Shown here one piece after another: positions 19,078-28,642 of a stretch of 64,000 nucleotides of DNA; the first letter of the stretch is position 1; each line of letters begins with the position of its first letter. Source of the stretch: Methanofollis sp. W23. GTDB taxonomy: Archaea; Halobacteriota; Methanomicrobia; Methanomicrobiales; Methanofollaceae. The notes under the pieces were generated by a model, which saw only the letters and a program-made list of their open reading frames with translations, was not told the DNA's origin and ran no database searches. Made by a program: the position numbers and the translations under genes. Where the stretch lies: assembly GCF_017875325.1 (NCBI RefSeq), contig NZ_JAGGMN010000001.1, positions 1,570,140 to 1,634,139 of the forward strand. Reading direction: 5' to 3'.

Positions 19078-19749
19078 GGCTGTGTAGAATTCCTCTAGAT
19101 AGCCATCTCGGCGGGGGGCTCGCCGCCCCCCGAACCCCCCCGTCCAGGATAGGCGGGGAACGGCAATCCCCTCTTCATGATCATTGTTTGTGCCTTCCCA
19201 CCCCTATCTTCATCCCGGGAGTCCGAGCGGCACTCGTCCCCGGCACAGTGGTGTGGGAAGGCATGAACGCATGGGTGCGCAACGAAGAGGAGAGGATATT
19301 TCCACCACATCCATCGCTATCTCCTGAGAGGGAGAGAGTTGGAGACTTTTGGGATATGCTCTCTGTCAAAAGTATGAGAATTTCAGTTCTGTAGAAACCC
19401 TTGCCAATTCTTAGAATATGCCTGACAGAATCGCCTTCACTTATACTCACGCCGGGGGCGCGTGCCGCCCGCATCATCGGGATGAAGATGAATTCCAGAA
19501 GGCAGAATCGTTGGACCTGAAGAGGGGTTGTCCGTCCTTTCTCGGCCTTCCAGGTCCACTCCTCGTCCTCGAGGCCAGGTGAAAACAAACAAAAACGAGT
19601 CCGAAACCCTGGCACGATCGATAGAGAGGGAAATTGATGCACACGCTCTCCTGAAGGGAATATGGATCTCTCCAGGGTCAAAAAAACAGAACCGCTCACA
19701 CTCTGCGGCGATCGCCCCCTGAGATGAGGGAAAAAAAGAATAAACGAGT
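19078..19749. repeat. repeat island after the surface locus
   Basis: Convergent gap. Left TIR GGCTGTGTAGAATTCCTC at 19079-19096, inverted H1 19104-19160, link CCCCTCTTCATGATCATT, H2 19190-19262 (GCCTTCCC/GGGAAGGC), then a less conserved stretch and an inner TIR at 19386-19400. A decayed inverted H2 follows at about 19430-19507 and a link remnant at 19508-19530. The rest (19540-19740) is mostly unique, with an A7 run and ACAGAACCG near 19680-19695 that may be a worn right TIR. No gene seen. Confidence 0.75.
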
Positions 19750-20058
19750 TCAGCTCTTCTGCAACTTCTTTGCCCGTTCCTTGGAGTTGTACCCGGTGAC
19801 GGCATCAAGGTACTTCCTGAAGCGGCGGTTCGTGTCCAGGATCGCCTCGTCCTCGGCCTCCATGTCAGACTCGGTGTCGACCACCACGGTCTTTCCCTTC
19901 TCGCCAAGAGAGACGTCAAGCCGCTTGAGCGCCCCGTACGAGATGACATAGTGCCCGTCCTTCTCCTCGGGCTCCACACCAAAACACTCAGAGAAAGAGG
20001 CGATCATCCGCTCCTCCATCCCTTTCGTGAACCCCCGCTTGATCTTGTACTCCTGCAT
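19750..20058 (-). CDS. conserved small archaeal protein (DUF5611-like)
   Basis: Soluble 102-residue protein with an alternating alpha/beta pattern: an N-terminal basic helix (EYKIKRGFTKGMEERM), a GHYVISYGALKRLDVSLGEKGKTVVVDTES beta region, and a C-terminal charged helix. It resembles the DUF5611 family of methanogens, whose function is unknown. On the minus strand, TTTATCC lies about 26 bases before the ATG, so the transcript may be leaderless. The neighbours do not suggest a role. Family assignment is from memory and only moderately sure; the coding call is firmer. Confidence 0.75.
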   Translation of the reverse strand: MQEYKIKRGFTKGMEERMIASFSECFGVEPEEKDGHYVISYGALKRLDVSLGEKGKTVVVDTESDMEAEDEAILDTNRRFRKYLDAVTGYNSKERAKKLQKS

Positions 20059-20541
20059 ACCATCAGGTGTGCAGGCCGACCGGATAAACCCTTAGACCAG
20101 GCAGGCATCCGGCTAAAAACATTCCAGGGACCGCATAAAAACCCCATCTCCAGGGGCGGTCGAGCGCGCGACCAGAGATGCCTGGGAGAGGCAGAAGGCC
20201 AGACCCTCCTCTCCTCCCCCTCACCATAGATCAGGATCTCTGAGTCTGGCTGACCCCTCGCCCCTGGGTGGACGTATTCCGGCGCCACCCCTCAGGATGA
20301 AATTGGGCAGGGGGTGAGGATCTCGATGCCGTCCCTCCATTCTAAACGAGATGACGGCTCCTGTTCCTGAGGCCCTGGAAAACCCCTCACCTTTCATCGA
20401 TCATGCCGTGGGCGCGGCGCCCCCTGACCCCCATGAGAACGATCAGAGCAGGAAGGCAGGACCGATGAATCTGAAGAGAGATGTGACCTCCACCACCCAT
20501 CGCCCGCACCGATCCAGACGTCTTCGCCATAGCCTGAGAAT
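20059..20541. other. divergent gap with decayed repeat
   Basis: The first 250 bases look unique. At about 20400-20515 a worn repeat remnant is visible: a GGGCGCGGCGCCCC core, GGAAGGCAGGACC arm and a link-like TGAATCTGAAGAGAG, but no clear TIRs. The frame that extends the PAC2 gene upstream through this stretch is not credible as protein. Confidence 0.45.
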
Positions 20542-20542
20542 C

Positions 20543-20575
20543 TTTTTATGCTCCCCTGCCCATGGTAGGTTGATG
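20543..20575 (+). promoter_or_regulatory. TATA box for a leaderless PAC2 transcript
   Basis: TTTTTAT at 20543-20549 is centred about 27 bases before ATG 20573, so transcription probably starts at or next to the start codon. This supports 20573 as the start. Confidence 0.5.
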
Positions 20576-21298
20576 TCGTCCGAACCAGATGTCAAAGTCA
20601 CATCTGAACCCCTCCGCGGGGAACACCCGGTCGTGCTCATGGGCTTTCCTGGCAACGGGCTTGTCGGGAGCATCGCCCTCCAGTACCTCGTCGAACAACT
20701 GGACTTCGACCTGATCGGGAATATCACCAGCAAATACTTCCCGCCGGTCGCCATGATGGCAAACGGGGTCATCAACGTACCGGTCAGGATCTATGAGAAA
20801 GACAATGTCGTGGCCATCGTCGCAGATATCCCCATCCACCCGATGATCTGCTATGAGGTGGCCAACGGGATCATGGACTGGATCACCCCCTACCAGCCAA
20901 GGGAGGTCATCGCGATCGCCGGGATCGTCACGAACGAACCGGAAAAACGGGTCTTTGGGGTTGCCACCCAGAAGGCGATGCTCGATCGCATCCAGGACCA
21001 CACGGTCGTTCTCCCTATGGGGAGCATCTCGGGGATCGCCGGAAGCATCCTGACCGAGTGCAAGATCAGGGAAATCCCGGGGTTCGGGTTCCTGGGCGAG
21101 ACCGTCAACACCCCTGACCCCAGGTCGTCGGCGGCCACCCTCGCGGTCCTCAACACCCTCTACGGTTTTGAGGTCGATATCGACCCGCTCCTTGAACAGG
21201 CGGCCGATATCGAGGCGACGATGCACAAACTCGCCGAAGAGGTGCAGCGGACCGAGCCTGTACAGCAGAAGAAAGAGTATCTTCCGATGTACGGGTGA
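20573..21298 (+). CDS. PAC2 family protein (proteasome assembly chaperone-like)
   Basis: Soluble 241-residue protein of the PAC2 superfamily, related to proteasome assembly chaperones and common in archaea. The family fold is marked by GFPGNGLVGSIALQYLVEQL near the N-terminus, FPPVAMMANG, DIPIHP and the GSISGIAGSIL segment; it ends in a charged helix. The open frame extends to 20351, but those codons are repeat-derived; ATG 20573 is chosen because the conserved region and a correctly placed TATA box both point to it. The downstream DUF473 gene starts 5 bases after the stop, so the pair is an operon. No proteasome genes are nearby. Confidence 0.88.
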   Translation: MSSEPDVKVTSEPLRGEHPVVLMGFPGNGLVGSIALQYLVEQLDFDLIGNITSKYFPPVAMMANGVINVPVRIYEKDNVVAIVADIPIHPMICYEVANGIMDWITPYQPREVIAIAGIVTNEPEKRVFGVATQKAMLDRIQDHTVVLPMGSISGIAGSILTECKIREIPGFGFLGETVNTPDPRSSAATLAVLNTLYGFEVDIDPLLEQAADIEATMHKLAEEVQRTEPVQQKKEYLPMYG

Positions 21299-21303
21299 TC
21301 GAG

Positions 21304-21702
21304 ATGAAGATGACTGCATTGACAGGGATCTCAGGCCCCGTACTCAATGAACTCAAGATGGGCAAGCCCAGAACCCTCGAACTCCAGAGCGCCCATAACG
21401 TGATCTCGATCGCTTCGCTTGAACCCGGGCCCGACACCTATCTCTTCCTCACCAACGTCGACCTCGAGGACCTCTCTCCAGGCGACGTCGGGATCATCGC
21501 GAGGGTGCTCTCGGTGAGCGTCAGCATGAAACGGGTGGTCGACTATATCCACCCGGTCTATTATGAGGAGCGGGAACGGCTCACGGCGCGGGTCCAGCTG
21601 CGCTCCTGCGCAAACTCGATGGTGAAGACGGTGCGGACCGGACCGATCTGTCAGCCGATCGAAGTCGAGGTGGTCAAGGCCTCCCACTACCGGGCGATCT
21701 GA
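21304..21702 (+). CDS. DUF473 family protein
   Basis: A 132-residue soluble protein that I match to DUF473, an uncharacterised archaeal family. It begins MKMTALTGISGPVLNELK, has a middle strand-rich part (DTYLFLTNVDLEDLSPGDVG) and a cysteine pair region ending near CANSMVKTVRTGPICQP. ATG 21304 is preferred over GTG 21295 because GGGTGATC just upstream is spaced for it. It is translationally close to PAC2, and tRNA-Arg follows 56 bases after the stop. Function unknown. Confidence 0.8.
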   Translation: MKMTALTGISGPVLNELKMGKPRTLELQSAHNVISIASLEPGPDTYLFLTNVDLEDLSPGDVGIIARVLSVSVSMKRVVDYIHPVYYEERERLTARVQLRSCANSMVKTVRTGPICQPIEVEVVKASHYRAI

Positions 21703-21758
21703 CCTCCCCCCTTCAAAAATTTAATTATCTTGAAGAACAATAGTTATTGGCTCAGCCG

Positions 21759-21833
21759 GGGCCTGTGGCTTAGCCAGGATAGAGCGCCGGGCTTCTAACC
21801 CGGACGCCGGGGGTTCGAATCCCTCCAGGCCCG
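21759..21833 (+). tRNA. tRNA-Arg (anticodon TCT)
   Basis: All four stems fold: acceptor GGGCCTG/CAGGCCC (21759-21765 with 21826-21832), D stem GCTT/GAGC, anticodon stem CCGGG/CCCGG with loop CTTCTAA (21792-21798), and T stem with loop TTCGAAT. Anticodon TCT reads AGA. The discriminator is G and CCA is not encoded. No intron. A TTTAATTA box about 40 bases upstream is a plausible TATA element, and a T7 run at 21858 can end the transcript. Confidence 0.97.
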
Positions 21834-21857
21834 TCTTATTCTGCGACGTTTCAATAA

Positions 21858-21864
21858 TTTTTTT
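21858..21864 (+). terminator. oligo-T terminator after tRNA-Arg
   Basis: T7 tract 25 bases after the mature tRNA end, the usual archaeal stop signal. Confidence 0.5.
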
Positions 21865-23530
21865 CTGCACGACTCTGTTCATGCAGTCGTACCTGATCTC
21901 TCCTGCCCTTCCCGCACAAGTGTGACTCCCCCGCCCGCCCAATTGTCTCTTGCCTGGGCTCTTCAAAAGCCCCTAACTTTGAAGTGTTCACTCCGCTCAC
22001 AGATCGAAAAGCAGAGATTTTCTTGAACCCATTCGTTCGTTTCCATCGGCCTGCGAAGAATTTGTCTTCCCAACTCCCTCTGGCCGTCAGCGATGATCAA
22101 CCCACCTGCCGCCCCCACCGCTCCTCTGTTCGGGGGTCCGGGGGCAACGCCCCCGGGATGAAGATTGGATCAGGAAGTCATATTCAAAATCAATGAAGAG
22201 GGAGTGCCATCCACGACCAATCGTGCGCGGGGGGTTCAGGAGGACGACTGGAAGGAGTCGAGAAGATCTCTGATCTTCAAATGGTCAGTCCCACGCCAGA
22301 GAGAGATATCCCTTTATCGATAGTGGGGAAAGCCATAAACTTTCACTGTCGAGCACAAAGAACTTGGAAATATTTTCAAGGATCTTCATCAGCCATCTCA
22401 CACCACAGATTCATCGAAGACATTCTTCTTCTCATCTTCGCACTCCCGTTGAGTGATCACTCCAGAGAATTTTTCCAGAGCAGGAACTCTCGAACATGTG
22501 AACAGTCCGCGATACGATGAAGAGGGAGGACAACCTTCATCTTCTATTCGTCTTCACTGCGACCTCACTGACGATGATCTTTGGGCTCTGTAGAAATCCT
22601 CTCGATGAATCCCTCTGACTGAGGGCTAGCCATCGAGTTCGCTCCGCTCACACCCCACCACACGATAGGGTGAGGGCGGCAGTACCCCCTTCACGATCAT
22701 TTATTCTGCCTTCCTGACTCTATCTTGCTCCCGGGGGTCCGGGAGCTCGGCCCCCGGCGAGATGATCTGGGAAGGGGGGTGAGTTGCACCTGCATCGAAA
22801 ATTGGCGAGGGTCTCTACAGAATCGATCTTCGCACCTTTCCAGCAAAATTTCAGCATCTGAGGGAAAGATCAATCTCCAGGGAAAGGCATGGGATCTCAC
22901 ACTACTATAGTATAGAGAGAGAGACGCGTCTCTCTCTGTACTCTTCGAGGTGCACGCGTGCCTCGACCGCCTTCTTCAATGCTCGTCCCGGGGGCGAGTG
23001 CCGCCCGGACCCCCAGGATGAAGATTGGGGCGGGAAGGCACAACCAACGATCATGAAGAGAGAGGTGCCATCCCCGCGACATAGTTCCATCTAAAGGAAT
23101 ACCATGAAAATGATCCAGAAGATCGCCTCTCAGGGTTTCCATAATGATTTGAGTCCACCAAACACCGTCTGAACTGACACGAAGATTTCGGATACATCTT
23201 CCGAATGATCAGGCCTCTGCCTTCCCTGTCCTATCTTCGTCGTGGGGGGTCCGGGGGCAACGCCCCCGACATGGTGTTGTGGGAAGGCGTGATGATCCGA
23301 CGTGCCGCCCTGATCATAGAATCTTCCCTGCCATCTCGCGCCGGGGGGAAACCCCCCGGTCCCCCCACGACGAAGATAGCCGAGGGGCGGCGATGAAACA
23401 CGATCCCCACCGGTTCTCCTCTCTTGAAAAGAGAGAGAAAGAGAGCACGTGACGAGAAATTTTCATCATGTATGCTTGAACCCCACGTTCATGCCCGATT
23501 CTACAGAGCCAAAAAAAGAAATTTAAAAAT
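21865..23530. repeat. 1.7 kb repeat island between tRNA-Arg and metG
   Basis: The largest gap in the window. A worn inverted H2/H3 is at 22105-22175, link at 22176-22215 and truncated H1 at 22216-22250. A complete short copy spans 22584-22823: TIR GGCTCTGTAGAAATCCTC, worn H1, link, H2 22708-22775, E module and right TIR (GGTCTCTACAGAATCG). An inverted H2 lies at 22965-23040 with link and part of R6 at 23100-23160. Then H2 23217-23290, inverted H3 23330-23395, R4 23445-23490 and right TIR 23493-23505, which abuts the metG terminator. Stretches 21870-22100 and 22260-22580 look unique and non-coding. Confidence 0.75.
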
Positions 23531-25531
23531 TTAGCAGATCTTTGTCCCCGGCTTGACGTCCCTGACGGTCGTCAGGAGGGAGGCCTCCTCGCCGGCGGCA
23601 AGGATCATGCCATTGCTCTCGATCCCGAAGATCTTCGCGGGCTTGAGGTTGGCGATCATCACCACGTTCTTCCCGACGAGGTCTTCAGGACTATAGAACG
23701 GCGCAATCCCCGAGACCACCTGGCGCTGTTCATCGCCGAGGTCAAGCTGGAACTTGAGAAGTTTCTTGGACCCCTTCACCGGTTCGACGGTGAGGACGCG
23801 GGCAACCCGCAGGTCCATCGTTGCAAAGTCGTCAATAGAAATCTGGTCTGCGTCTGTCATAACATTCAGTTCCTTCTTTTTCGCTTCTTCCACCCGGCCC
23901 TCAAGGATCTTTTCGAGGGCGGCGACCTTGTCGTCCTCAAGTTTGGCAAAGAGCGGCGAGGGCGCAGGGAGCGGACCCTCCTGCACCGGCACACGCCCTT
24001 CGTCGATCGGGTGGTCAGAGACGGCATCCTCGTGGCCGAACATCTCCCAGGCCCGCTGGGCGGCCTCGGGCAGCACCGGTTCGACCAGGAGGGTGAGGGC
24101 CTTGGCCACCTGGAGACAGTCGACGATGACCTGGGCGGCGGCCTCGCGGTCTTCCTTGACCAGTTTCCAGGGGGCGTGCTTCTGGATATGGGAGTTCCCG
24201 TAGGCGGCCAGGGCCATCATGGCGTCGACCGCACCCTTGAACTCGTATTCCCGCACCTCGGCCTCGACGGCCGCAAGCGAACGCTCGATCTCGGCCGTCA
24301 CCTCAGGCGCTGCCGTCCCCGCCGGCACCCCGCCGAAGAACTTGTGGGCAAAGTGGAGGGTGCGGTACAGGAAGTTGCCCAGGGTGTTGACGATCTCGGA
24401 GTTCACCCGCTCCTGGAAAACCTTCCACGAGAAGTTCAGTTCCTTGGTGTGGTTGGTGTACGAGAGGAGATAGTAACGGAGGTAGTCGGCAGGGAGGCCC
24501 TGGTCAAGGTAGTCCTCGTTCGTCCAGACCACGTAGCCCCGCGACTTCGAGAATTTCTGGTCGTCGATCTTGACCATCCCTGAGGCCACGACCGCCGAGG
24601 GGATGCCATACCCCGCACCCTTGAGAAGGGCCGGCCAGAAGATGCAGTGGTGGTAGATGATGTCGCTGCCGATGAAGTGGACAATATCGCCGTCGCCGCA
24701 CCAGTAGCGCTTCCAGTCGTTCCCGGTCTCCTCGGCCCACTCCCTGGTAAAGGAGATGTAGCCGATGGGAGCGTCGACCCAGACATAGACGACCAGGTCG
24801 TCGCGGCCAGGGAACTTCACGCCCCAGTCGAGGGTGCGGGTGATGCACCAGTCGCGCAGTTCCTCGCGCACCCATCCGGTGGCGTAGTTGCGGGCGTTGG
24901 CCGTGCCCCCAAGGTGGCTGAGGTGGTCGAGGAGGAACTCCTTGAACTGCCCGAGTTTGAAGAAGTAGTGCTCCTGCTCGCGCATCTCGGCCGGCGACCC
25001 ACAGACCTTGCAGACCGGGTTTTTGATCTCGCCAGGCTCCAGGTGGCGCCCGCAGCCGCGGTCGCACTCGTCGCCCCGTGCCTCGGCGCCGCAGTACGGG
25101 CAGATGCCCTCGACATACCGGTCAGGGAGGAAACGCTTGCAGGTGGTACAGTAACTCTGCTGGATTATCTCAGAATAGATGTAGCCTTTGTCCACAAGGC
25201 CCTGGACCATCGCCTGGGTCTGTTGGTGGTTCATCTCGTCGTCGGTCATCCCGAAGTGGTCGAAGGTGATCTCCATGCGCTTGAAGGTCTCGTCGAAGTG
25301 CGCGTGGTAGCGCATGGCGAGTTCGCGGGGGGTCGTGCCCTCCTGCTCGGCGCTGATCACGATCGGTGTGCCATGGTTGTCAGACCCACAGATAAAGACC
25401 ACGTCCTCCCCGCAGCGGCGGAGATATCTGACATAAAAGTCAGCAGGGACATAGGTCCGGAGATGTCCGAGGTGACAGGGGCCGTTTGTATAAGGGAGCC
25501 CACATGTCACCAGCAACGGTTTGCCACTCAT
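23531..25531 (-). CDS. metG: methionyl-tRNA synthetase
   Basis: Charges initiator and elongator tRNA-Met. HLGH is at 20-23, KFSKS (the KMSKS loop) near 330. The zinc knuckle has cysteines at 128/131, 144/147, 156/160 and 174/177, which points to a two-zinc enzyme. A C-terminal tRNA-binding (OB-fold, EMAP-II-like) domain fills about 557-666, fused here and not a separate gene as in some archaea. Length 666. GAGGT lies 6-7 bases before the ATG on the minus strand, and TTTAAATAAT (25565-25575 in plus coordinates) is a TATA box. The 3' end runs straight into a repeat TIR. Confidence 0.98.
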   Translation of the reverse strand: MSGKPLLVTCGLPYTNGPCHLGHLRTYVPADFYVRYLRRCGEDVVFICGSDNHGTPIVISAEQEGTTPRELAMRYHAHFDETFKRMEITFDHFGMTDDEMNHQQTQAMVQGLVDKGYIYSEIIQQSYCTTCKRFLPDRYVEGICPYCGAEARGDECDRGCGRHLEPGEIKNPVCKVCGSPAEMREQEHYFFKLGQFKEFLLDHLSHLGGTANARNYATGWVREELRDWCITRTLDWGVKFPGRDDLVVYVWVDAPIGYISFTREWAEETGNDWKRYWCGDGDIVHFIGSDIIYHHCIFWPALLKGAGYGIPSAVVASGMVKIDDQKFSKSRGYVVWTNEDYLDQGLPADYLRYYLLSYTNHTKELNFSWKVFQERVNSEIVNTLGNFLYRTLHFAHKFFGGVPAGTAAPEVTAEIERSLAAVEAEVREYEFKGAVDAMMALAAYGNSHIQKHAPWKLVKEDREAAAQVIVDCLQVAKALTLLVEPVLPEAAQRAWEMFGHEDAVSDHPIDEGRVPVQEGPLPAPSPLFAKLEDDKVAALEKILEGRVEEAKKKELNVMTDADQISIDDFATMDLRVARVLTVEPVKGSKKLLKFQLDLGDEQRQVVSGIAPFYSPEDLVGKNVVMIANLKPAKIFGIESNGMILAAGEEASLLTTVRDVKPGTKIC

Positions 25532-25559
25532 CTCATACCTCTTGGTGGTGAAGATATAG

Positions 25560-25578
25560 ATAGATTATTTAAACCAGA
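25560..25578 (-). promoter_or_regulatory. metG TATA region
   Basis: Read on the minus strand, TTTAAATAATC lies 34-44 bases before the metG ATG, giving a short leader that carries the GAGGT ribosome site. Confidence 0.5.
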
Positions 25579-26085
25579 TTCAGTGGTCCTGGTGAGAGGG
25601 TGGTGACGCCAAACCTGGTGCAGGGGGACGGGCGTGTACCCCTCGAAGCACAGCCTTACGGCACCCTCCCCTGCAGGCAGGCATCGGTGATCTGTCAGTG
25701 TGGTCGCGCCCTCCTCGAACCTGAGCATTTTTTGACCCTGGAGAAAACTTCGCCTTTTCGTGGGTCACATATGATTCAGCCGCCTTCCTACCCCTTTGGC
25801 CGGGGGCTCTGCCCCCGGACCCCCGGGAGGAAGATAGGGTCGGGAAGGCTGAATCGATGACCATCAAGAGAGTGGTGCCGTCCTCGACCTATCGTGGCGC
25901 GGGGGGTTCGGGGGGCGGCCAGGCCCCCCGACAGGGAGATTCATCACGAGGATTTCTACAGAGCCATTTTTACAAAGAGCATATCCCAAAAAACTCTTGG
26001 GTGAACATCCCCTCGAACAAAAGTGCGTCCTTCCAGAAATTCGAAACGCTCTCCTCCTGATGAATAGTGGAGGATTGCGTCCCGT
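25579..26085. repeat. repeat island with a complete short copy
   Basis: Divergent gap between metG and an unknown gene. A complete short copy spans 25734-25965: worn left TIR after a T7 tract (GACCCTGGAGAAAACTT), inverted H2 25776-25852 with a GCCTTCC/GGAAGGC outer stem extended by GATTCAGC/GCTGAATC, link ATGACCATCAAGAGAG, H1 25886-25935 and right TIR 25948-25965 (GAGGATTTCTACAGAGCC). No gene seen in the flanking 25579-25730 or 25966-26085. Confidence 0.8.
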
Positions 26086-26156
26086 CTTCATGGATTTTAT
26101 TCTGCCTTCCCGGCCCTCGCGCCATCCCTATATGGAGGGAAGGAACATTTCTGGTG
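26086..26156 (+). promoter_or_regulatory. promoter inside a truncated H2 repeat
   Basis: The leader of the next gene carries link and H2 ends (TCTTCATGG, then TCTGCCTTCCCGGCCC and GGAGGGAAGG) with the hairpin core missing. CTATAT at 26128-26133, derived from the repeat's CCTATC, lies about 26 bases before ATG 26157 and is the best TATA box, implying a leaderless transcript. Confidence 0.45.
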
Positions 26157-26927
26157 ATGAAGCGGATACCGGTCAGGACACGGGGGTTTGGGGCCGAGGT
26201 CGGGACGCCGGCGGTGGCAGACCTGGCCCGGTGGGTGGAAAGTCGAAAAGGACGGGGCGGCGACCTGCTTGCATACCAGATCGAACGCTCGGCCACACTC
26301 CAGGAGGGCGTGGACCTCCCGGCCGCCGGCGGGGTCTTCTATGGGGCGCGGGTGCGCCAGTGTCTTGCCGGGGTCGTCGAAGGGGCGGTGACCGGGGAAG
26401 TGGGGGCCGCCCCAGACGCCGTGTTCGACGACCTCCAGGGGTGGAAGGGCGCCTGGCTCTCTCTTCCCGCCCCCTCGGTGCTCGGGTTCGAGGACCGCTA
26501 TTATGGCGATCCTGAGGAGGCGAAGGAGGAAGTCTGCCGTGCCTTCCGCCACCTGCTGCGCGAGATGCGGGACGTCGGCGTGGGCGGGCACGTGCTCCTC
26601 ATCGACGAGGTCGACGAGGTCGAACTCGACCTCCTTGCCGGGACCAGGTGTATCGTTTTCCCGCTCAGGCGCAGTCCCACCACCCTCGAAGCAGTGCTCG
26701 AACACCAGTCCCTCCTCCCACTCGCCCCGTCAGAACTCGGGTGGGCCGAGGACCTCATCGACTGCTATGATGTCCGCGAACTCTCGCTCCTCCACCCCGA
26801 CCACCAGGCGCTCGGCGAGGCGCTTGGGTTCTTCGACCCTGACGAGATCTCGGCAGGGGGCTACACCGCGGCGGGCGAGGAGGAGGCCTGGGCCGCGCTC
26901 CTCGAAGAGGCGTACGTCCTCAAGTGA
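26157..26927 (+). CDS. conserved-looking protein of unknown function
   Basis: A 256-residue soluble, acidic protein I do not recognise. It starts MKRIPVRTRGFGAEVG and has a run of helices with GHVLLIDEVDEVELDLLAG near the middle and a C-terminal EEEAWAALLEEAYVLK helix. There are no membrane segments, cysteine clusters or nucleotide-binding loops. Codon use is strong GC3 like its neighbours, so it is a real gene. The open frame extends to 26067 but that part is repeat DNA; ATG 26157 (or GTG 26154) follows a TATA box at leaderless distance. It stands alone between two repeat islands, so context gives no role. Confidence 0.75.
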   Translation: MKRIPVRTRGFGAEVGTPAVADLARWVESRKGRGGDLLAYQIERSATLQEGVDLPAAGGVFYGARVRQCLAGVVEGAVTGEVGAAPDAVFDDLQGWKGAWLSLPAPSVLGFEDRYYGDPEEAKEEVCRAFRHLLREMRDVGVGGHVLLIDEVDEVELDLLAGTRCIVFPLRRSPTTLEAVLEHQSLLPLAPSELGWAEDLIDCYDVRELSLLHPDHQALGEALGFFDPDEISAGGYTAAGEEEAWAALLEEAYVLK

Positions 26928-27588
26928 ACTTCTCCGCACCTGGGACCAGGAAAGGGTTCTTGCGCGTGGGAAGGATCGATCTTTGATCCTTCTCCCTGTG
27001 ACACAGCCAGAAATCTCTTGGCCTGCCGCTTCTCCGATCCCCTCTGCGTGGCGGAACGACCGAAGAAGTTCGATAAAATCTTAGAGTTTCGAGTTTCTTG
27101 GGGCAAGATCCCCCAGCGCGAGACAGCGGTGAAGATGCTGTAATAGGAGCTGCACACCGACGGATCATCATGCCTTCCCCCATCATCACGCCGGGGGCGC
27201 TGCCCCCGGACCCCCGGGAGGAAGATAGAGTCGGGAAGGCAGAACCAATAGACTTGAAGAGGGATTCGCCATCTACGACCAATCATGTGGCGGGTATAAA
27301 CGGACCAAACATGAGAGACCTGTAGGGGCTTCGAGGGATCGGGGGGACGGCACGCCTCCTCGCAGAGGCAGTCATCCAGAGTTATTTTACAAAGCCGAAA
27401 ATTTTCAAGTTTCAATATGTGAGCGGAGCGAACACAAGAAAACCGGAGGATTTCGAGGAACTCCTGGTGTGAAGATGAAAGAAGGCGGGCGACATACCAA
27501 GAACTGGTGAGGGATTCTACAGAGCCATCACAGAAGGGGGTACAGGGTTCGCCCCGGCCCGGAGGCCGCGGCATTCTGATCAACCCCT
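26928..27588. repeat. repeat island before the DHH gene
   Basis: Convergent gap. An inverted H3 remnant (CCCCCAGCGCGAGACAGCGGTGAAG) is near 27110-27135. An inverted H2 is at 27169-27240 with GCCTTCCC/GGGAAGGC arms, then link (GACTTGAAGAGGG) and worn H1 27275-27355. A degenerate TIR lies at 27372-27390 and a clean right TIR at 27511-27526 (GATTCTACAGAGCC), 63 bases from the DHH gene end. The first 150 bases look unique. Confidence 0.7.
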
Positions 27589-28554
27589 TTAGAGCGTGTC
27601 CGCGACTTTGAGGAGTTCCTTATAGTGGCGGTTGCGCTTCAGGAGCCAGAAGAAGAAACGGTCCATGAGGGAGAAGGAAAAGTTCCCGCCTGCGGCATTG
27701 GGATGGCCGCCGCCGCCAAACTTCCTGGCGATGAGGTGGCTGACCGGCGGGACCGAGCGGATGGAGAACCGTCCGTTTTTAGAGACGATCACCTCGATGT
27801 CGGTGCCCAGAGCGTCCCTGATCGCGTGGGCGGTCTCTGAGGGGTAGCCGTGGAGGGGGGCAAAGACGACAGTATATTTTTCCCGGTAGACCTTCGCCTC
27901 CTTGATGCTGGCCCCGATCGCCGCGTCCATCTCTGCCCTGATCTCGGCATAGATCCCCTCGACCTTGCGATCGGAGAACTTCCCCTGCGAGAGGAGGTTT
28001 CTGACATGCGGGAGGAGGTGACGGCGCTGGGTTACCAGGCCGAGGACGTCGGCGCGGGGGTCCTCTTTCTTCCAGAGGTCATAGTCGCAGACGACCCTGG
28101 CCACCTCTGCGGCGGTATGGTCGCCGGGCCTGAGTTCCTTTGCGACGATCCCGGTGGCGCAGACCGAGGTGTCGATGGTGAGGTGGGCGCAGTGCGGCCT
28201 GACCAGGTCGGCCTCGGCATCGGTCCAGCGGTGGTGGTCCCGCCATTCAACCTTCCATCCGTTCTCGGCGGCGGCCTTCACCGACGCCTCGACTCCTTTC
28301 TTATATCCAAGGTCGCTGATCGAGAGGACGTCACCCCGGCCAGGGAGTCCGGCGATGAGTGCAAGGATCGAGGTATACCCGCCGACCGATGCAAAGATCG
28401 TGGTGATCTTCCCATACACCATCCGGTGGATGGCGTCGGCCCCAGCGGCGTCGAGGTCGTTGTGCGTGAGGTGGAGGATCCCGTTCTTCCGCCCCTCCAC
28501 CGCGGCGACAAGATCCTCGTCGGTGGTCTTCCTGCCTACGATGACGCTTACCAT
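27589..28554 (-). CDS. DHH/DHHA1 family phosphoesterase
   Basis: Metal-dependent phosphoesterase of the DHH superfamily (RecJ, NrnA/GdpP relatives). HNDLDAAG at 31-38 is motif I, D81 lies in the second acidic motif, DHH at 106-108 is the name motif, and GGGGHPNAAGG near 279-289 is the DHHA1 substrate-binding signature. 321 residues with no extra OB domain or PAS region, so it is closer to oligoribonuclease/pAp or cyclic dinucleotide phosphodiesterases than to RecJ. Substrate not decided by sequence. Start ATG 28554 is the first in frame; tRNA-Phe is divergent. Confidence 0.9.
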   Translation of the reverse strand: MVSVIVGRKTTDEDLVAAVEGRKNGILHLTHNDLDAAGADAIHRMVYGKITTIFASVGGYTSILALIAGLPGRGDVLSISDLGYKKGVEASVKAAAENGWKVEWRDHHRWTDAEADLVRPHCAHLTIDTSVCATGIVAKELRPGDHTAAEVARVVCDYDLWKKEDPRADVLGLVTQRRHLLPHVRNLLSQGKFSDRKVEGIYAEIRAEMDAAIGASIKEAKVYREKYTVVFAPLHGYPSETAHAIRDALGTDIEVIVSKNGRFSIRSVPPVSHLIARKFGGGGHPNAAGGNFSFSLMDRFFFWLLKRNRHYKELLKVADTL

Positions 28555-28642
28555 TATCTATTCTTGGAACCGGAGAGGGATAAAAAGGGCGGCGTGCGAG
28601 ACCGCACCGTTTATTAATCAGGACCACCAATATGATATGGCT

